A stretch of 64,000 bases of DNA from Salibaculum griseiflavum (GCF_003129565.1 NZ_QETF01000008.1:62001-126000), one strand, 5' to 3'; shown: positions 18,714 to 28,199, numbered from the stretch's first letter. Translations and numbers: made by a program. Notes: generated by a model from the letters alone, not told the origin.

Positions 18714-19592
18714 TTAACCCAGCGCGTCCAATCGAGCGTCCCGGATTTCTCCGACCAGCGCACGACCCGCCGGTGTCAGCATCTGGCGCGGCTGGGCAAT
18801 CATCCAGACCTCGCGCCGGACCGTTTCATCGGCCAGCGGCAGAAAGGCCAGATCGGTGAATTCCGGTAGCATGACCAGCCGGGGCAGCAACGTGACCCCC
18901 ACCCCCGCCTTGACCAATCCCAGCAGTGACGCCGTGTTGCGCACATTCAGCCGGGCCGATTGCCGGATCGGGGCAAAGCCCGGATCGTCGATCTGGTCGC
19001 ACAGCCCGTTTGCGATGAAGGTCTCGCCCCCAAGATCGGCCCAGCTCAACTGGTTCCAATCGCGCGCCAGCGGGTGATCGGCCCGGCACACGACGCCGAA
19101 GGGATCGGCGAACAATCGGGTGCAGTCGAACCCGGGCAGCGCCCCGGCCCCCGCCAGCCCGATATCGGCGCGTTCTGCTTTCATCTCGGCCATGACGGCG
19201 GCCGAATCCATGTCCCGGATATCGACATGGACATCCGGATAGCGCCCCAGGAAGCTTTGCAGCACCGGCGGCAACACGGTCTGGGCCAGCGATGGCGTCA
19301 CCGCGACGCGGACATAGCCCATCTGCGCCCGCGACAACGCTTCGATCGTCTGCACCGTGCGGTCGAAATGCTCCAGCCCGCGCCGGGTTTCGGCCTCGAC
19401 CGCCTGCCCGAGAGGGGTCAGCCGCGACTTGCGCGCCGTCTCGAAAAGCGGCGCGCCGATATGATCCTCGAACTGGCGCAGCATCATCGAAACCGCCGAA
19501 GGGGTTCGGCCCAGCGCCTCGGCCGCGTCGGCAAGCGTGCCGTGGTCCACGACCGCCTCAAAGCAGCGGAACATTTCGATCTTCAGCGCCAT
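18714..19592 (-). CDS. LysR-family transcriptional regulator
   Basis: A 292-aa regulator with an N-terminal winged HTH (GTLADAAEALGRTPSAVSMM, about residues 18-38) and a type 2 periplasmic-binding effector domain. It is immediately upstream of the BCCT-operon genes on the same strand and divergent from a RidA gene. Two related 15-bp palindromes flank it, one at each promoter, so autoregulation plus control of the operon is the simplest reading. The inducer is presumably the imported compound or a metabolite. Confidence 0.9.
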   Translation of the reverse strand: MALKIEMFRCFEAVVDHGTLADAAEALGRTPSAVSMMLRQFEDHIGAPLFETARKSRLTPLGQAVEAETRRGLEHFDRTVQTIEALSRAQMGYVRVAVTPSLAQTVLPPVLQSFLGRYPDVHVDIRDMDSAAVMAEMKAERADIGLAGAGALPGFDCTRLFADPFGVVCRADHPLARDWNQLSWADLGGETFIANGLCDQIDDPGFAPIRQSARLNVRNTASLLGLVKAGVGVTLLPRLVMLPEFTDLAFLPLADETVRREVWMIAQPRQMLTPAGRALVGEIRDARLDALG

Positions 19593-19594
19593 TT

Positions 19595-19609
19595 TTCAGC
19601 CCTGCTGAA
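19595..19609. promoter_or_regulatory. LysR-type box between lysR and ridA
   Basis: TTCAGC-CCT-GCTGAA is a perfect 6-bp inverted repeat containing T-N11-A. It starts two bases upstream of the LysR start codon in the divergent spacer with ridA. Binding here would repress the regulator's own expression and could activate ridA. Confidence 0.6.
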
Positions 19610-19694
19610 TTATATTGCAGATAAATCCGTCTATTCTGAAACCCAGGGTCTGTCTACTGCTGGGCCGTTCCAATTTCCACGAACAGGACCCGAC

Positions 19695-20066
19695 ATGAAC
19701 GACATGACCCACCCTACCACCTTGACCCGCATCGGCGGGTCGGCCCGGTTTTCCGCAATTGCCATCCATAACGGCGTCGCCCACCTGGCCGGACAGGTCT
19801 CGCAGATAGAAGATGGCGACATTACGGAGCAATCGCGCGATGTCTTCGGCAAGGTCGATGCCCTTCTGGCCGAGGCCGGCACCCATCGCGGCAACCTGAT
19901 CTCGGTCCAGATCTGGCTGGCCGATATGGATGACTATGCCGGCATGAACGCCGTCTGGGACGACTGGGTGGCGGGCATCACCCCGCCGACCCGCGTCTGC
20001 GTCGAAGCGCGGATGGCCAAGCCGCATTACCGGATCGAAGTCCTTGCACTGGCTGCGGTCGACTGA
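19695..20066 (+). CDS. RidA-family (YjgF) protein, reactive-imine deaminase type
   Basis: A 123-aa trimeric-type protein of the RidA superfamily, which hydrolyses enamine/imine intermediates from PLP or oxidase reactions. The conserved arginine is present (Arg100 in TPPTRVCVEAR), with the family block GVAHLAGQVSQ. It is divergent from the LysR gene, so it probably belongs to the same regulon and would clear an imine formed while the BCCT-imported amine is broken down. That link is inference. Confidence 0.88.
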   Translation: MNDMTHPTTLTRIGGSARFSAIAIHNGVAHLAGQVSQIEDGDITEQSRDVFGKVDALLAEAGTHRGNLISVQIWLADMDDYAGMNAVWDDWVAGITPPTRVCVEARMAKPHYRIEVLALAAVD

Positions 20067-20069
20067 CCG

Positions 20070-21521
20070 CTACTGGATGGCGCGGATCGCGGGATAGGCG
20101 GCGCGAAACGCCTCATGCGCGGCGGCAAAAGCCGGGTGCAAATCCATATCCGGCGCGATGACCTCGCCGGTTTCCGGCGGGGTCATCAGGGTTTCGACCG
20201 CCGCGCCATGCGCCGCCGCCTGCCCCAGTCGCGCCGCGCCCAGCGCCGCCCCGAATTCACCGCCCTTGGGCAGGTGCAGCGGCACGCCCAGCACGGTGGC
20301 CATCAGGCGCACCCAATAGGCCGAGCCGGTGCCCCCGCCGATCGCCATCAGGTGATCGAACCGCGCGCCAGTATCCTCCAGGGCAAGGAAGCTGTCGCGA
20401 AAGGCAAAGGCCACGCCCTCCAATACCGCGCGGGCCATGTCGTCGCGGGTGGTATCGGTGCCCAGCCCGGTGAAACTGCCGCGAATGGCGGCGTCGTTAT
20501 GCGGTGTGCGTTCGCCCGAGAGATAGGGCAGGAACCGCACCGCGCCGGGTGGCTGCACGGTTGTGCCCAGCCCGGCGGTCAACTCGGAGGGGGTCGCGCC
20601 GGTGATCCGGGCCAGCCAGTTGAGGCTGTCCGTGGCCGACAACATCACGCCCATCTGGTACCAACGCCCGGGCACCGCGTGGCAGAACGTGTGCAGGGCG
20701 CTTGCCGGGTCGGGCCGATATCCGTCCCGCGCGGCCAGCAGAACCCCGGAGGTGCCCAACGAGACGAATCCCTGCCCCTCGTCCAGCGCGCCGATCCCGC
20801 AGGCTGCGGCGGCATTGTCGCCCGCCCCGCCCGCAACCGTAACCGGCCCGGCGACACCCCAGCGCGCGGCAAGATCGGCCCGCAGTTGTCCGGACGCCTC
20901 GGACCCTTCGACAAGCCGGGGCATCTGGGCGCGGGTCATGCCGCCCGCCTGCAAGAGCCTGTCCGACCAATCCCGCGCGCCAACGTCCAGCCACGACGTG
21001 CCGGCGCTGTCGGACATGTCCGCCACGTGGTCCCCCGTCAGGTAGAGGTTCACGTAGGCGGCGGGCAGCAGCACCCGGGCCACGCGTGCGAAATTCTCGG
21101 GCTCGTGATCGCGCATCCACATCAGTTTGGGGGCGGTAAAGCCGGGAAATACGATGTTTCCCGACAGGCCCCGCACATCGGGCGCCGCATCCAGCGCGGC
21201 GGCCTCGACATGGGACCGGGTATCGTTCCAAAGGATGCAGGGCCGGATCACCCGGTCCTCGGCATCCAGCGTGGTGGCACCGTGCATATGGCCGGCCACG
21301 CCGATCCCCTTGAGCGCCACGAATTCCGGATGCGCCGCGCGCAACTCGTCCACCGCGTCTTCCAGCGCCGCGATCCAGTCCGCTGGGTCCTGTTCGGACC
21401 AGCCCGAATGGGGATGAGACACATCGTAGTGACGCTCGGCCGATCCGATGGGGTGGCCCTCTTCGCTGACCAGAAGGGCGCGCAGGCCGGACGTGCCAAG
21501 GTCGATGCCTAGATAAGTCAT
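20070..21521 (-). CDS. xylB: Xylulokinase (FGGY family)
   Basis: Phosphorylates D-xylulose (or a related ketose) with ATP; 483 aa, usual length. The FGGY N-domain starts YLGIDLGTSGLRALLVSEEG; GHMHGATTLD, GGAGDNAAAACGIGAL and GERTPHNDAAIRG are typical xylulokinase segments. It is the last gene of the hyu/aacS run, 9 bp behind aacS. It lies downstream of inositol genes and a pentose-type ABC transporter, which would fit a broader sugar/cyclitol role, but no xylose isomerase is nearby. Confidence 0.88.
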   Translation of the reverse strand: MTYLGIDLGTSGLRALLVSEEGHPIGSAERHYDVSHPHSGWSEQDPADWIAALEDAVDELRAAHPEFVALKGIGVAGHMHGATTLDAEDRVIRPCILWNDTRSHVEAAALDAAPDVRGLSGNIVFPGFTAPKLMWMRDHEPENFARVARVLLPAAYVNLYLTGDHVADMSDSAGTSWLDVGARDWSDRLLQAGGMTRAQMPRLVEGSEASGQLRADLAARWGVAGPVTVAGGAGDNAAAACGIGALDEGQGFVSLGTSGVLLAARDGYRPDPASALHTFCHAVPGRWYQMGVMLSATDSLNWLARITGATPSELTAGLGTTVQPPGAVRFLPYLSGERTPHNDAAIRGSFTGLGTDTTRDDMARAVLEGVAFAFRDSFLALEDTGARFDHLMAIGGGTGSAYWVRLMATVLGVPLHLPKGGEFGAALGAARLGQAAAHGAAVETLMTPPETGEVIAPDMDLHPAFAAAHEAFRAAYPAIRAIQ

Positions 21522-21530
21522 CGGGATCTC

Positions 21531-23471
21531 CTACAGCGCCACTCGGTCGGACAGACCGGCGTAGTGATCGAGGCTCTCGGGATTGGCAAGCGACGCCTTG
21601 TTCTTGACCTCTTGGCCCAGAGCGGTGGATTTCGCCGCGCCCTCGACCCGCTTGCCGCTGATCGTATAGGGCACCGCACCGACGGTGTAAATCGCAGCGG
21701 GCACATGACGGGGGGAGCATTCGCTGCGCAGCTTGGTGCGGATCTCTTTGGCAAGCTCCGGCGTAGCCTCTTCGCCCTCCGCCATTTGCAGGCACAGCAC
21801 GATTTCCTCATCCCCCGGAATGGGCCGCCCGAAGGCGAGGCAATCGGCCACCTGCGCAAACCTCTCGCAGACATTGTAGATATCCGCCGTCCCGATCCGC
21901 ACCCCGCCGGGGTTGAGCGTGAAATCGGACCGGCCGTGTATGGTCAGGCTGCCGTCAAGATGCTCGGTCAGGCGGTCGCCATGGGTCCAGACCTCAGGCC
22001 GTTCCTCGAAATAGGCCTTGCGATAGCGGGCATCGCCGTCCTCGCCCCAGAAGGTCAGCGGCATCGAGGGGAAAGGTTCGGTGCAGCACAGCTCTCCGGG
22101 TCGGTCGATCACGGCGACGCCCCGGTCGTCCAGAACCTGCACCGCCATGCCCAGCGCCTTGGCCATCAAGGCCCCGCGCCGGACGGGCATCATCGGTGCC
22201 CCGGTCAGGAAACAGCCCATCAGGTCCGTGCCGCCCGAGATCGAGAAGAACCCGAAATGATCGCCAATCGCCTGATACATCCAGTCATATTGATAGGGTG
22301 CCATGGGGCTGCCCGAGGCCAGCAGCCAGCGCAGCGAGGACAAGTCGTAATGATCCCGGGGCACGAACCCCATATCGGACAGGGTCGACAGGTATTTGGG
22401 CGAAATGCCCAGATGGGTCAGCTTTTCCTCTTCCACCAATTGCCAGAGCATGGTGCCATCAAGCGCCCCATCGCGCTTGACCACCGGTGCACCGTCATAA
22501 AGAACCACCATCGCCCCGGCCGCGAGCCCCGACATCAGCCAGTGATACATCATCCACGCGGTGTTCGAATACCACAGGAACCTGTCGCCCGGACGTGTAT
22601 CCACGTGCAGGACATGTTCCTTCATCATGTTCAGGACCACGCCGCCGGTCTTGTGCACGATGGCCTTGGGCTTGCCCGTCGTCCCCGAAGTATACATCAC
22701 GTAGAGCGGCGCATCGAAGGGCACGTGGGTAAAGGTCAGATCGGCTGGCTGACCAAAATCCTCCCAGGCCACCGTGGGCACGCCCGCCGCGGTCGTGTTC
22801 TCGCCGACCAGAACGAGCTGTGACAGTCCGGGCATCTGGTCGGCCACCTCGCCGATCCGCTCGGAGACATCGACCGGCTTGCCGCCATAGGTGATGCGCG
22901 GCGCGGCGAACAGAACCTTGGGCTCCACCTGCCCGATCCGGTCGAGGATCGCGGCCGCCCCGAAATCCGGCGAGCACGAGGTCCAGACCCCGCCCACGGC
23001 CGCGGTGGCCAGCAGTGTCACCAACGCCTCGGTGCGGTTTGGCAGAATGGCACCGACGCGATCGCCCTGCCCCACGCCGGCGGCGCGCAACCCGTCGGCA
23101 CATTTCGCCACGCGCGCACGCAGATCGTCGGCCGTGACATGGGCGCGGTGGCCGGTCTCGTCCGCCTCGATGATCACCACAGCGTCACCGGTCTGGCGCA
23201 GGAAGTTCTCGGCCAGGTTGATGCGCGCATCGGGGAAGAAACGGGCGCCGGTCATCCAGGCGTCATCATCCGGCACGAAGACCCGTTCGCCCTTGTCCCC
23301 GATCACGCGGACGAAGTCCCAGACCTTGGACCAGAAGCCGGGCAGATCGCTGACCGACCAGCGGTGCAGGCCTGCATAGTCGAGCGGATCGAACCCGGCC
23401 TCTTGCGCGAAACGGGCCAGGGCCGAGTCCTGCCAACGGTCGCGGGACGGTGTCCAGACAATCTCGGGCAT
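21531..23471 (-). CDS. aacS: Acetoacetyl-CoA synthetase
   Basis: Activates acetoacetate to acetoacetyl-CoA with ATP; 646 aa, the standard length for this ACS-family branch. The AMP-binding motif reads YVMYTSGTTGKPKAIVHKTG; HGRSDFTLNPGGVRIGTADI is the C-terminal hinge typical of AacS. The start at 23471 (MPEIVW) follows a GGAGTGAC site. It lies 19 bp behind hyuB. Acetoacetate from ketone-body/PHA turnover (phaC/phaZ are 20 kb away) or from a reaction of the neighbouring HyuAB complex could be the substrate. Confidence 0.92.
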   Translation of the reverse strand: MPEIVWTPSRDRWQDSALARFAQEAGFDPLDYAGLHRWSVSDLPGFWSKVWDFVRVIGDKGERVFVPDDDAWMTGARFFPDARINLAENFLRQTGDAVVIIEADETGHRAHVTADDLRARVAKCADGLRAAGVGQGDRVGAILPNRTEALVTLLATAAVGGVWTSCSPDFGAAAILDRIGQVEPKVLFAAPRITYGGKPVDVSERIGEVADQMPGLSQLVLVGENTTAAGVPTVAWEDFGQPADLTFTHVPFDAPLYVMYTSGTTGKPKAIVHKTGGVVLNMMKEHVLHVDTRPGDRFLWYSNTAWMMYHWLMSGLAAGAMVVLYDGAPVVKRDGALDGTMLWQLVEEEKLTHLGISPKYLSTLSDMGFVPRDHYDLSSLRWLLASGSPMAPYQYDWMYQAIGDHFGFFSISGGTDLMGCFLTGAPMMPVRRGALMAKALGMAVQVLDDRGVAVIDRPGELCCTEPFPSMPLTFWGEDGDARYRKAYFEERPEVWTHGDRLTEHLDGSLTIHGRSDFTLNPGGVRIGTADIYNVCERFAQVADCLAFGRPIPGDEEIVLCLQMAEGEEATPELAKEIRTKLRSECSPRHVPAAIYTVGAVPYTISGKRVEGAAKSTALGQEVKNKASLANPESLDHYAGLSDRVAL

Positions 23472-23490
23472 CGTGGTGGTCACTCCTGTT

Positions 23491-25197
23491 CTAGAATACG
23501 TCGCCCTTGCGGGCTCGTTCCTGAATTTCATCTATTTCTTTTTGGGTTAGGCCGTAAACCTCGCGTGCCACATCAGGGGTGATGTAACCCAGTGCGAGGT
23601 CACGGCGCACCTTCGCGATCTCCCGATCACGGGGCGCACCGTAGCCCGCGCCACCCGGAAAGGCCATCTGGACCCGCGCGCCATGGGGCACGAATTGCCG
23701 CCCCTTGCCGCACATGGGGGTTCCGTCGTCCCGGGCGATCCGTGTGGGCGCACCATCCTGCCCGCCGCGCCGCCCGCGTGCCGGATGATCGACCCGGTCC
23801 AGCATGGCTGAAATGTCGAATTCATGGCCGTCGCGCGCACCCACGTCCATGAACTGCCCCAGCCCGCCGCGATGGCGCCCGGCGCCGCCGCTGTCGGGGC
23901 GCAACTCCTTGCGCCAGATGATCACCGGGCCGACCTGTTCGGTCGCCTCGACCGGCATGGTCATCACCCCCGAAGGAAAGGCGGTGGCATTCATCCCATC
24001 CAGGCCGGGCCGGGCGCCCGAGCCGCCGGAATTGAAGGTCAGCACCTCGGCGCGCACCGCGTCGGCGGGGGCCTCCGCATCGGTCCGCGGCCGCAGCGAC
24101 AGCTGGAAATTGCACAGGCAACCCGCGCCCTCGGCCGGCACCACGCCGGGCAACAGCTTGTCGAGCGCGTCATAGACCGTGTCGGGCACCATGTGGCCGA
24201 TCACGTGGCGCAGGGCAACCGGGGCGGGCCAGACGGCATTCACGATCGTCCCCTCGGGCGCGGTGATCTCGAACGGGGCAAGGCTGGCCGCATTGTTCGG
24301 AATATCCGGCGCGATGGCGCATTTGAGCGCGTAGCAGGCGTAGGCCTTGGTATAGACCAGCGGGACATTGATGCCCTTCTTGTCGACCTGGCTGGTGCCG
24401 GCCCAGTCGCTCAGGATGCGGTTCTTTTCAATGGTCAGCTTCACATGCAGGTCGATCGGGGCCGCATAGCCGTCGATCCGCATATGCCCCTCGGCCTGTC
24501 CGGGTTCCAGCGCGTTGATCCGTTCCAAAGTCGCGGCACGGGAATTGGTCAGGATGAAGTCGGAGATGCCCTGCAAATCCGTCAACCCGAACTCGCCAAG
24601 CATGTCCAGCAGGCGGCGCTGGCCGATCTCGTTGCAGGTGGCCAGCGCGTAGATGTCACCGACCAGCTGGTCGGGTTCGCGCACATTGCCGCGGATGATC
24701 TGCAACAGGGTCTGGTCCACCTCGCCGGCGCGGGCAAAGGGCATGACGGGGATATAAAGCCCCTCTTCATGCACGTCATTGGCATCGGCCCCGAACCCGC
24801 GCCCGCCGATATCGGTCACATGGGCCGTGCAGGCAAAAAAGCCGATCAGGTTCTGCCCATGAAAGGTCGGCGTGACGACGGTGATGTCATGCTTGTGTCC
24901 GGTCCCCTCCCACGGGTCATTTGTTAGGTAGACGTCGCCGGGGGCCATGTTGCCGGCCCCGATGCGGCGGATGAAATGGCCTACCGCATCGGCCATGGCA
25001 TTCACATGGCCCGGCGTGCCGGTGACGGCCTGGGCCAGCATCTCTCCGCCCGCGTTGTAGACCCCGGCGGACAGGTCCCCGGCCTCGCGGACAGAGGTGG
25101 AGAAGGCGGTGCGGATCAGCGCCTGCGCCTGTTCCTCGACGACCGAGATCAGGCGCGTCCACATCACCTGGTATGCGACCTTGGATGGCTGGCTCAT
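23491..25197 (-). CDS. hyuB: Hydantoinase B / oxoprolinase B-subunit family protein
   Basis: A 568-aa B subunit of an ATP-dependent hydantoinase/oxoprolinase-type enzyme. Family segments seen: TSVREAGDLSAGVYNAGGEM, GDVYLTNDPWEGTGHKHDI, FTACTAHVTDIGGRG and a terminal GGAGYG before RDREIAKVRRDLALG. The size fits hydantoinase/N-methylhydantoinase B rather than the larger acetone carboxylase subunit. Coupled to hyuA by ATGA at 25194-25197. The substrate is unknown (hydantoin, oxoproline or another cyclic amide or ketone). Confidence 0.88.
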   Translation of the reverse strand: MSQPSKVAYQVMWTRLISVVEEQAQALIRTAFSTSVREAGDLSAGVYNAGGEMLAQAVTGTPGHVNAMADAVGHFIRRIGAGNMAPGDVYLTNDPWEGTGHKHDITVVTPTFHGQNLIGFFACTAHVTDIGGRGFGADANDVHEEGLYIPVMPFARAGEVDQTLLQIIRGNVREPDQLVGDIYALATCNEIGQRRLLDMLGEFGLTDLQGISDFILTNSRAATLERINALEPGQAEGHMRIDGYAAPIDLHVKLTIEKNRILSDWAGTSQVDKKGINVPLVYTKAYACYALKCAIAPDIPNNAASLAPFEITAPEGTIVNAVWPAPVALRHVIGHMVPDTVYDALDKLLPGVVPAEGAGCLCNFQLSLRPRTDAEAPADAVRAEVLTFNSGGSGARPGLDGMNATAFPSGVMTMPVEATEQVGPVIIWRKELRPDSGGAGRHRGGLGQFMDVGARDGHEFDISAMLDRVDHPARGRRGGQDGAPTRIARDDGTPMCGKGRQFVPHGARVQMAFPGGAGYGAPRDREIAKVRRDLALGYITPDVAREVYGLTQKEIDEIQERARKGDVF

Positions 25198-27269
25198 GAC
25201 AGTGCCTCCTTTGCGATCACCTCGATCGTGCTATCGCCCAAGGCGCGGGCATGGCGGCTGGCGGGCACGACGATGGTGGTTTCCTCCTCGGTGATCAGGG
25301 CCGGGCCGGCCATGGCCGCGCCGGGGTCAAGGGCGGCCCGCGCATGAACCTTGGCGAGAAGCACCTTGCCAGCGGCCGGATCGAACAGATCCCGTTGGCC
25401 GGCACCACCCGGATCGCCCGTGTCCGCCACCGGGTCAACGGGCACGGGCGCGGCAAGCCGCGTGGCGGCGTTGACCGACCAGACGGTGATTTCCGCCCGT
25501 AGCCCGGCCACCGTGCGGCCGAACAGCTTTTCGTATTCGGCCTCGAACAGGGACAGGATGTCGGCGCCGTCGGGCGCATGGGCCTGTTCGGGGGACAGCT
25601 GAATCGGTATTTCCCAGCCCTGCCCGGCATAGCGCATATAGACCTTGTATTCGGTCCCGATCTCGGCCGCCGCGTCGCACTCGCGCACGAAACTCGTGGC
25701 TTCCTGTTCCATCTCGGAAAACAGGGCCTGCACCGCCGCAGGGTCGAATTCATCCATCGCGGTGAAGACCGAGCGCGTCGCCTCGAAGCTGAACGGCGCA
25801 CGCAGGAACCCGATGGCCGAGCCGACCCCGGCCCCCTGCGGCACGAGGCAGCGTCTGATGCCCAGCCTTTCGCAAAGCCGCGCGGCATGCAGTGGCGCGG
25901 CCCCGCCAAAGGCGATCATGGTATAATCGCTCAGGTCCTCGCCGTTTTCGACCGCGTGGACACGGGCCGCATTGGCCATGTTCTCGTCCACCACCTCGGC
26001 CACGCCAAAGGCGGCTTCCTGCGCGTCCATATCGAGCGCCGCGCCGATCACATTGTCCAGAGCGGTGCGGGCCTTGTCCGGGTAAAGCGGGATCGTCCCT
26101 GCCGCGAAATTCTTAGGGTCGAGCTTGCCCAGCACGAGGTCGGCATCGGTGACAGCCGGCTTGTCGCCGCCGCGCCCGTAACAGGCGGGTCCGGGTTCCG
26201 AGCCGGCGCTTTCGGGGCCGACGCGGATTTGGTTCATCGCGTCCACATGGGCCAGCGATCCGCCGCCTGCGCCGATTTCGACCATGTCGATGACGGGGAT
26301 CGAGATCGGCATGCCCGACCCCTTCTTGAAGCGATAGCTGCGCGCCACCTCGAAGACGCGCGCGGTCTTGGGTGTCTGCGCCTTGATCAGGCAGATCTTG
26401 GCGGTGGTGCCGCCCATGTCGAAGGACAGGACCTTGTCCAGCCCATGCCGCGCCGCCAGGTCCGCGGCAAAGATCGCGCCACCCGCCGGGCCGCTTTCAA
26501 CGAGGCGCACGGGGAATTCCGCCGCCGCCTCCAGCGCCATGATACCGCCGCCCGAATGCATCAGGTAGACCGGGCAATCCGCACCTTCATCCGCCAGCCG
26601 GGCCTTGAGCCGATCCAGGTAGGATTTCATCAACGGCTTGATATAGGCATTGGCGATCGTCGTGTTGAAGCGTTCGTATTCGCGCATCTGCGGGCTGACC
26701 TCGCTGGACAGGGAGATCATCGCACCGGGCATCCGCTCGGCCAGAACCTCGGCGATCAGCCGTTCATGCGCGTCATTGGCATAGGCATGCAGCAAACCCA
26801 CGGCGATGCTTTCATAGCCCGCCTCGGCCAGATCATCGACCAGCGCTTCGACCTCGGCGCGATCCAGCGGCACCAGAACGTCGCCCCGGGCATCCATGCG
26901 CTCTTCGACCACGTAGCGGCGATTACGCGGCAACAGCGGATCGGGCAGCACGAGGTTGAGGTCATATTGTTCGAACCGGCTTTCGGTGCGCATTTCGATC
27001 ACGTCGCGAAAGCCCTTGGTGGTGATCAGCGCCGTCTTAGCCCCGCGCCGCTCGATCAGCGCGTTGGTGGCCAGCGTGGTGCCATGGATGATCTGCGCGA
27101 TGCCCCCCGCGTCGATCCCCGCCTTGCCACAAACCCGATGCATGCCTTCGACGATGGCATCTTCGGGAGCGGAATAGGTTGTCAGGACCTTGGTTGAAAA
27201 CCGTCCCGCTTCACTTTCCAGAACCACATCCGTGAAAGTGCCCCCGATATCGACGCCCAGCCGTGCCAT
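25194..27269 (-). CDS. hyuA: Hydantoinase A / oxoprolinase A-subunit family protein
   Basis: A 691-aa ATPase subunit with the actin-like fold. It begins MARLGVDIGGTFTDVVLE, with a second phosphate loop in LSFDMGGTTAKICL and the acid-rich GAGGGSLAHVDAMNQ. I place the start at ATG 27269, eight bases after an AAGGGGG ribosome site; ATG 27275 is too close to it. ATP-dependent ring opening or carboxylation is the known chemistry of this family. About 100 bp separates it from iolB on the same strand, so it may be read from the inositol operon. Confidence 0.88.
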   Translation of the reverse strand: MARLGVDIGGTFTDVVLESEAGRFSTKVLTTYSAPEDAIVEGMHRVCGKAGIDAGGIAQIIHGTTLATNALIERRGAKTALITTKGFRDVIEMRTESRFEQYDLNLVLPDPLLPRNRRYVVEERMDARGDVLVPLDRAEVEALVDDLAEAGYESIAVGLLHAYANDAHERLIAEVLAERMPGAMISLSSEVSPQMREYERFNTTIANAYIKPLMKSYLDRLKARLADEGADCPVYLMHSGGGIMALEAAAEFPVRLVESGPAGGAIFAADLAARHGLDKVLSFDMGGTTAKICLIKAQTPKTARVFEVARSYRFKKGSGMPISIPVIDMVEIGAGGGSLAHVDAMNQIRVGPESAGSEPGPACYGRGGDKPAVTDADLVLGKLDPKNFAAGTIPLYPDKARTALDNVIGAALDMDAQEAAFGVAEVVDENMANAARVHAVENGEDLSDYTMIAFGGAAPLHAARLCERLGIRRCLVPQGAGVGSAIGFLRAPFSFEATRSVFTAMDEFDPAAVQALFSEMEQEATSFVRECDAAAEIGTEYKVYMRYAGQGWEIPIQLSPEQAHAPDGADILSLFEAEYEKLFGRTVAGLRAEITVWSVNAATRLAAPVPVDPVADTGDPGGAGQRDLFDPAAGKVLLAKVHARAALDPGAAMAGPALITEEETTIVVPASRHARALGDSTIEVIAKEALS

Positions 27270-27372
27270 TTGCATCGCCCCCTTGCTACTTCGCGGGCAG
27301 GCTAAGGCGAAACCGTAGGCAATGACCAGAGGCCGTGGGGGCATTCCCCTTGGCAGAGCGGCCGGTGTCCGC

Positions 27373-28179
27373 TCAGCTGTCGCGATCCATGATCCACTGC
27401 ACCGCCGGGTCCGCCTGGAAACGCCATTTGCGCAGGGGGCCGGCCATGACGTTGAGGTAATACATCTCGAACCCGTAGGGCGCGCCGCAGGGATGGTGGC
27501 CGCGCGGCACCAGCACCACGTCGCCATCGCTGACCGCCATGGTCTCGTCCAGTGTGCCGTCCTCGGTATAGACCCGCTGGATGCCGAACCCCTGCGCCGG
27601 GTTCAGCCGGTGGTAATAAGTCTCTTCCAGGTAGGTGATACGCGGGAAGTCATCCTCGTCATGGCGGTGGCTCGGATAGGACGACCAATTGCCGTCGGGC
27701 GTAAAGACCTCCGTTACCAGCAGGCTGTCGCAGCAATCCTCGGCCTCCATGGCGATGTTGTTGATGAAGCGCGTGTTGTTGCCGGTGCCACGCTGGGTCA
27801 GCTCGATCCCGTCCGGGCCGATCCGGCGCGCCGCGTGGCCGCCCCGCCCCGGCGCGGAGCAGACCGCGACGGTGCAGTCGGTATCCGCCACCAGCGCCCA
27901 GTCGCTGTCATTCGGGACGTAGAGGCAATGCGGTGGGGTCTTCTCGAACACGTCCATGCGGTCGCCCAAGACGCCCCAGTCGCTGCCCGCGGCTGTCATC
28001 TGCGCCTTGCCCTCGACCATCACGAGGATCACCTCGCGGTCTCCGGTGGCCGCGCCCGCCGTCTCGCCCTTGCGCAGACGGTAAAGGTCGAACCCCACAT
28101 AGCGCCACCCGGCGCTTTCCGGCGTGATCTGGTGCACCTTGCCGTGGCTGCCGAAGGGTTTGCAGAGAAGGTCGGGCAT
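27373..28179 (-). CDS. iolB: 5-deoxy-glucuronate isomerase (inositol pathway)
   Basis: Converts 5-deoxy-D-glucuronate to 2-deoxy-5-keto-D-gluconate in myo-inositol catabolism; 268 aa double-cupin protein. Metal-ligand histidines are in NWSSYPSHRHDEDDF and VLVPRGHHPCGAPYG. The closing GFEMYYLNVMAGP is typical of IolB. It is the last iol gene of the first cluster. It differs clearly from the second IolB at 45656-46495. Confidence 0.94.
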   Translation of the reverse strand: MPDLLCKPFGSHGKVHQITPESAGWRYVGFDLYRLRKGETAGAATGDREVILVMVEGKAQMTAAGSDWGVLGDRMDVFEKTPPHCLYVPNDSDWALVADTDCTVAVCSAPGRGGHAARRIGPDGIELTQRGTGNNTRFINNIAMEAEDCCDSLLVTEVFTPDGNWSSYPSHRHDEDDFPRITYLEETYYHRLNPAQGFGIQRVYTEDGTLDETMAVSDGDVVLVPRGHHPCGAPYGFEMYYLNVMAGPLRKWRFQADPAVQWIMDRDS

Positions 28180-28199
28180 GGGGGTCTCCTGTCTGGGGG

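Noticed and set aside
23491-27269. Acetone carboxylase (acxABC) as the identity of the HyuA/HyuB pair
   Set aside because: The B subunit is 568 aa, not the ~770 aa expected, and no small third subunit gene is present; only a general hydantoinase/oxoprolinase call is supported.
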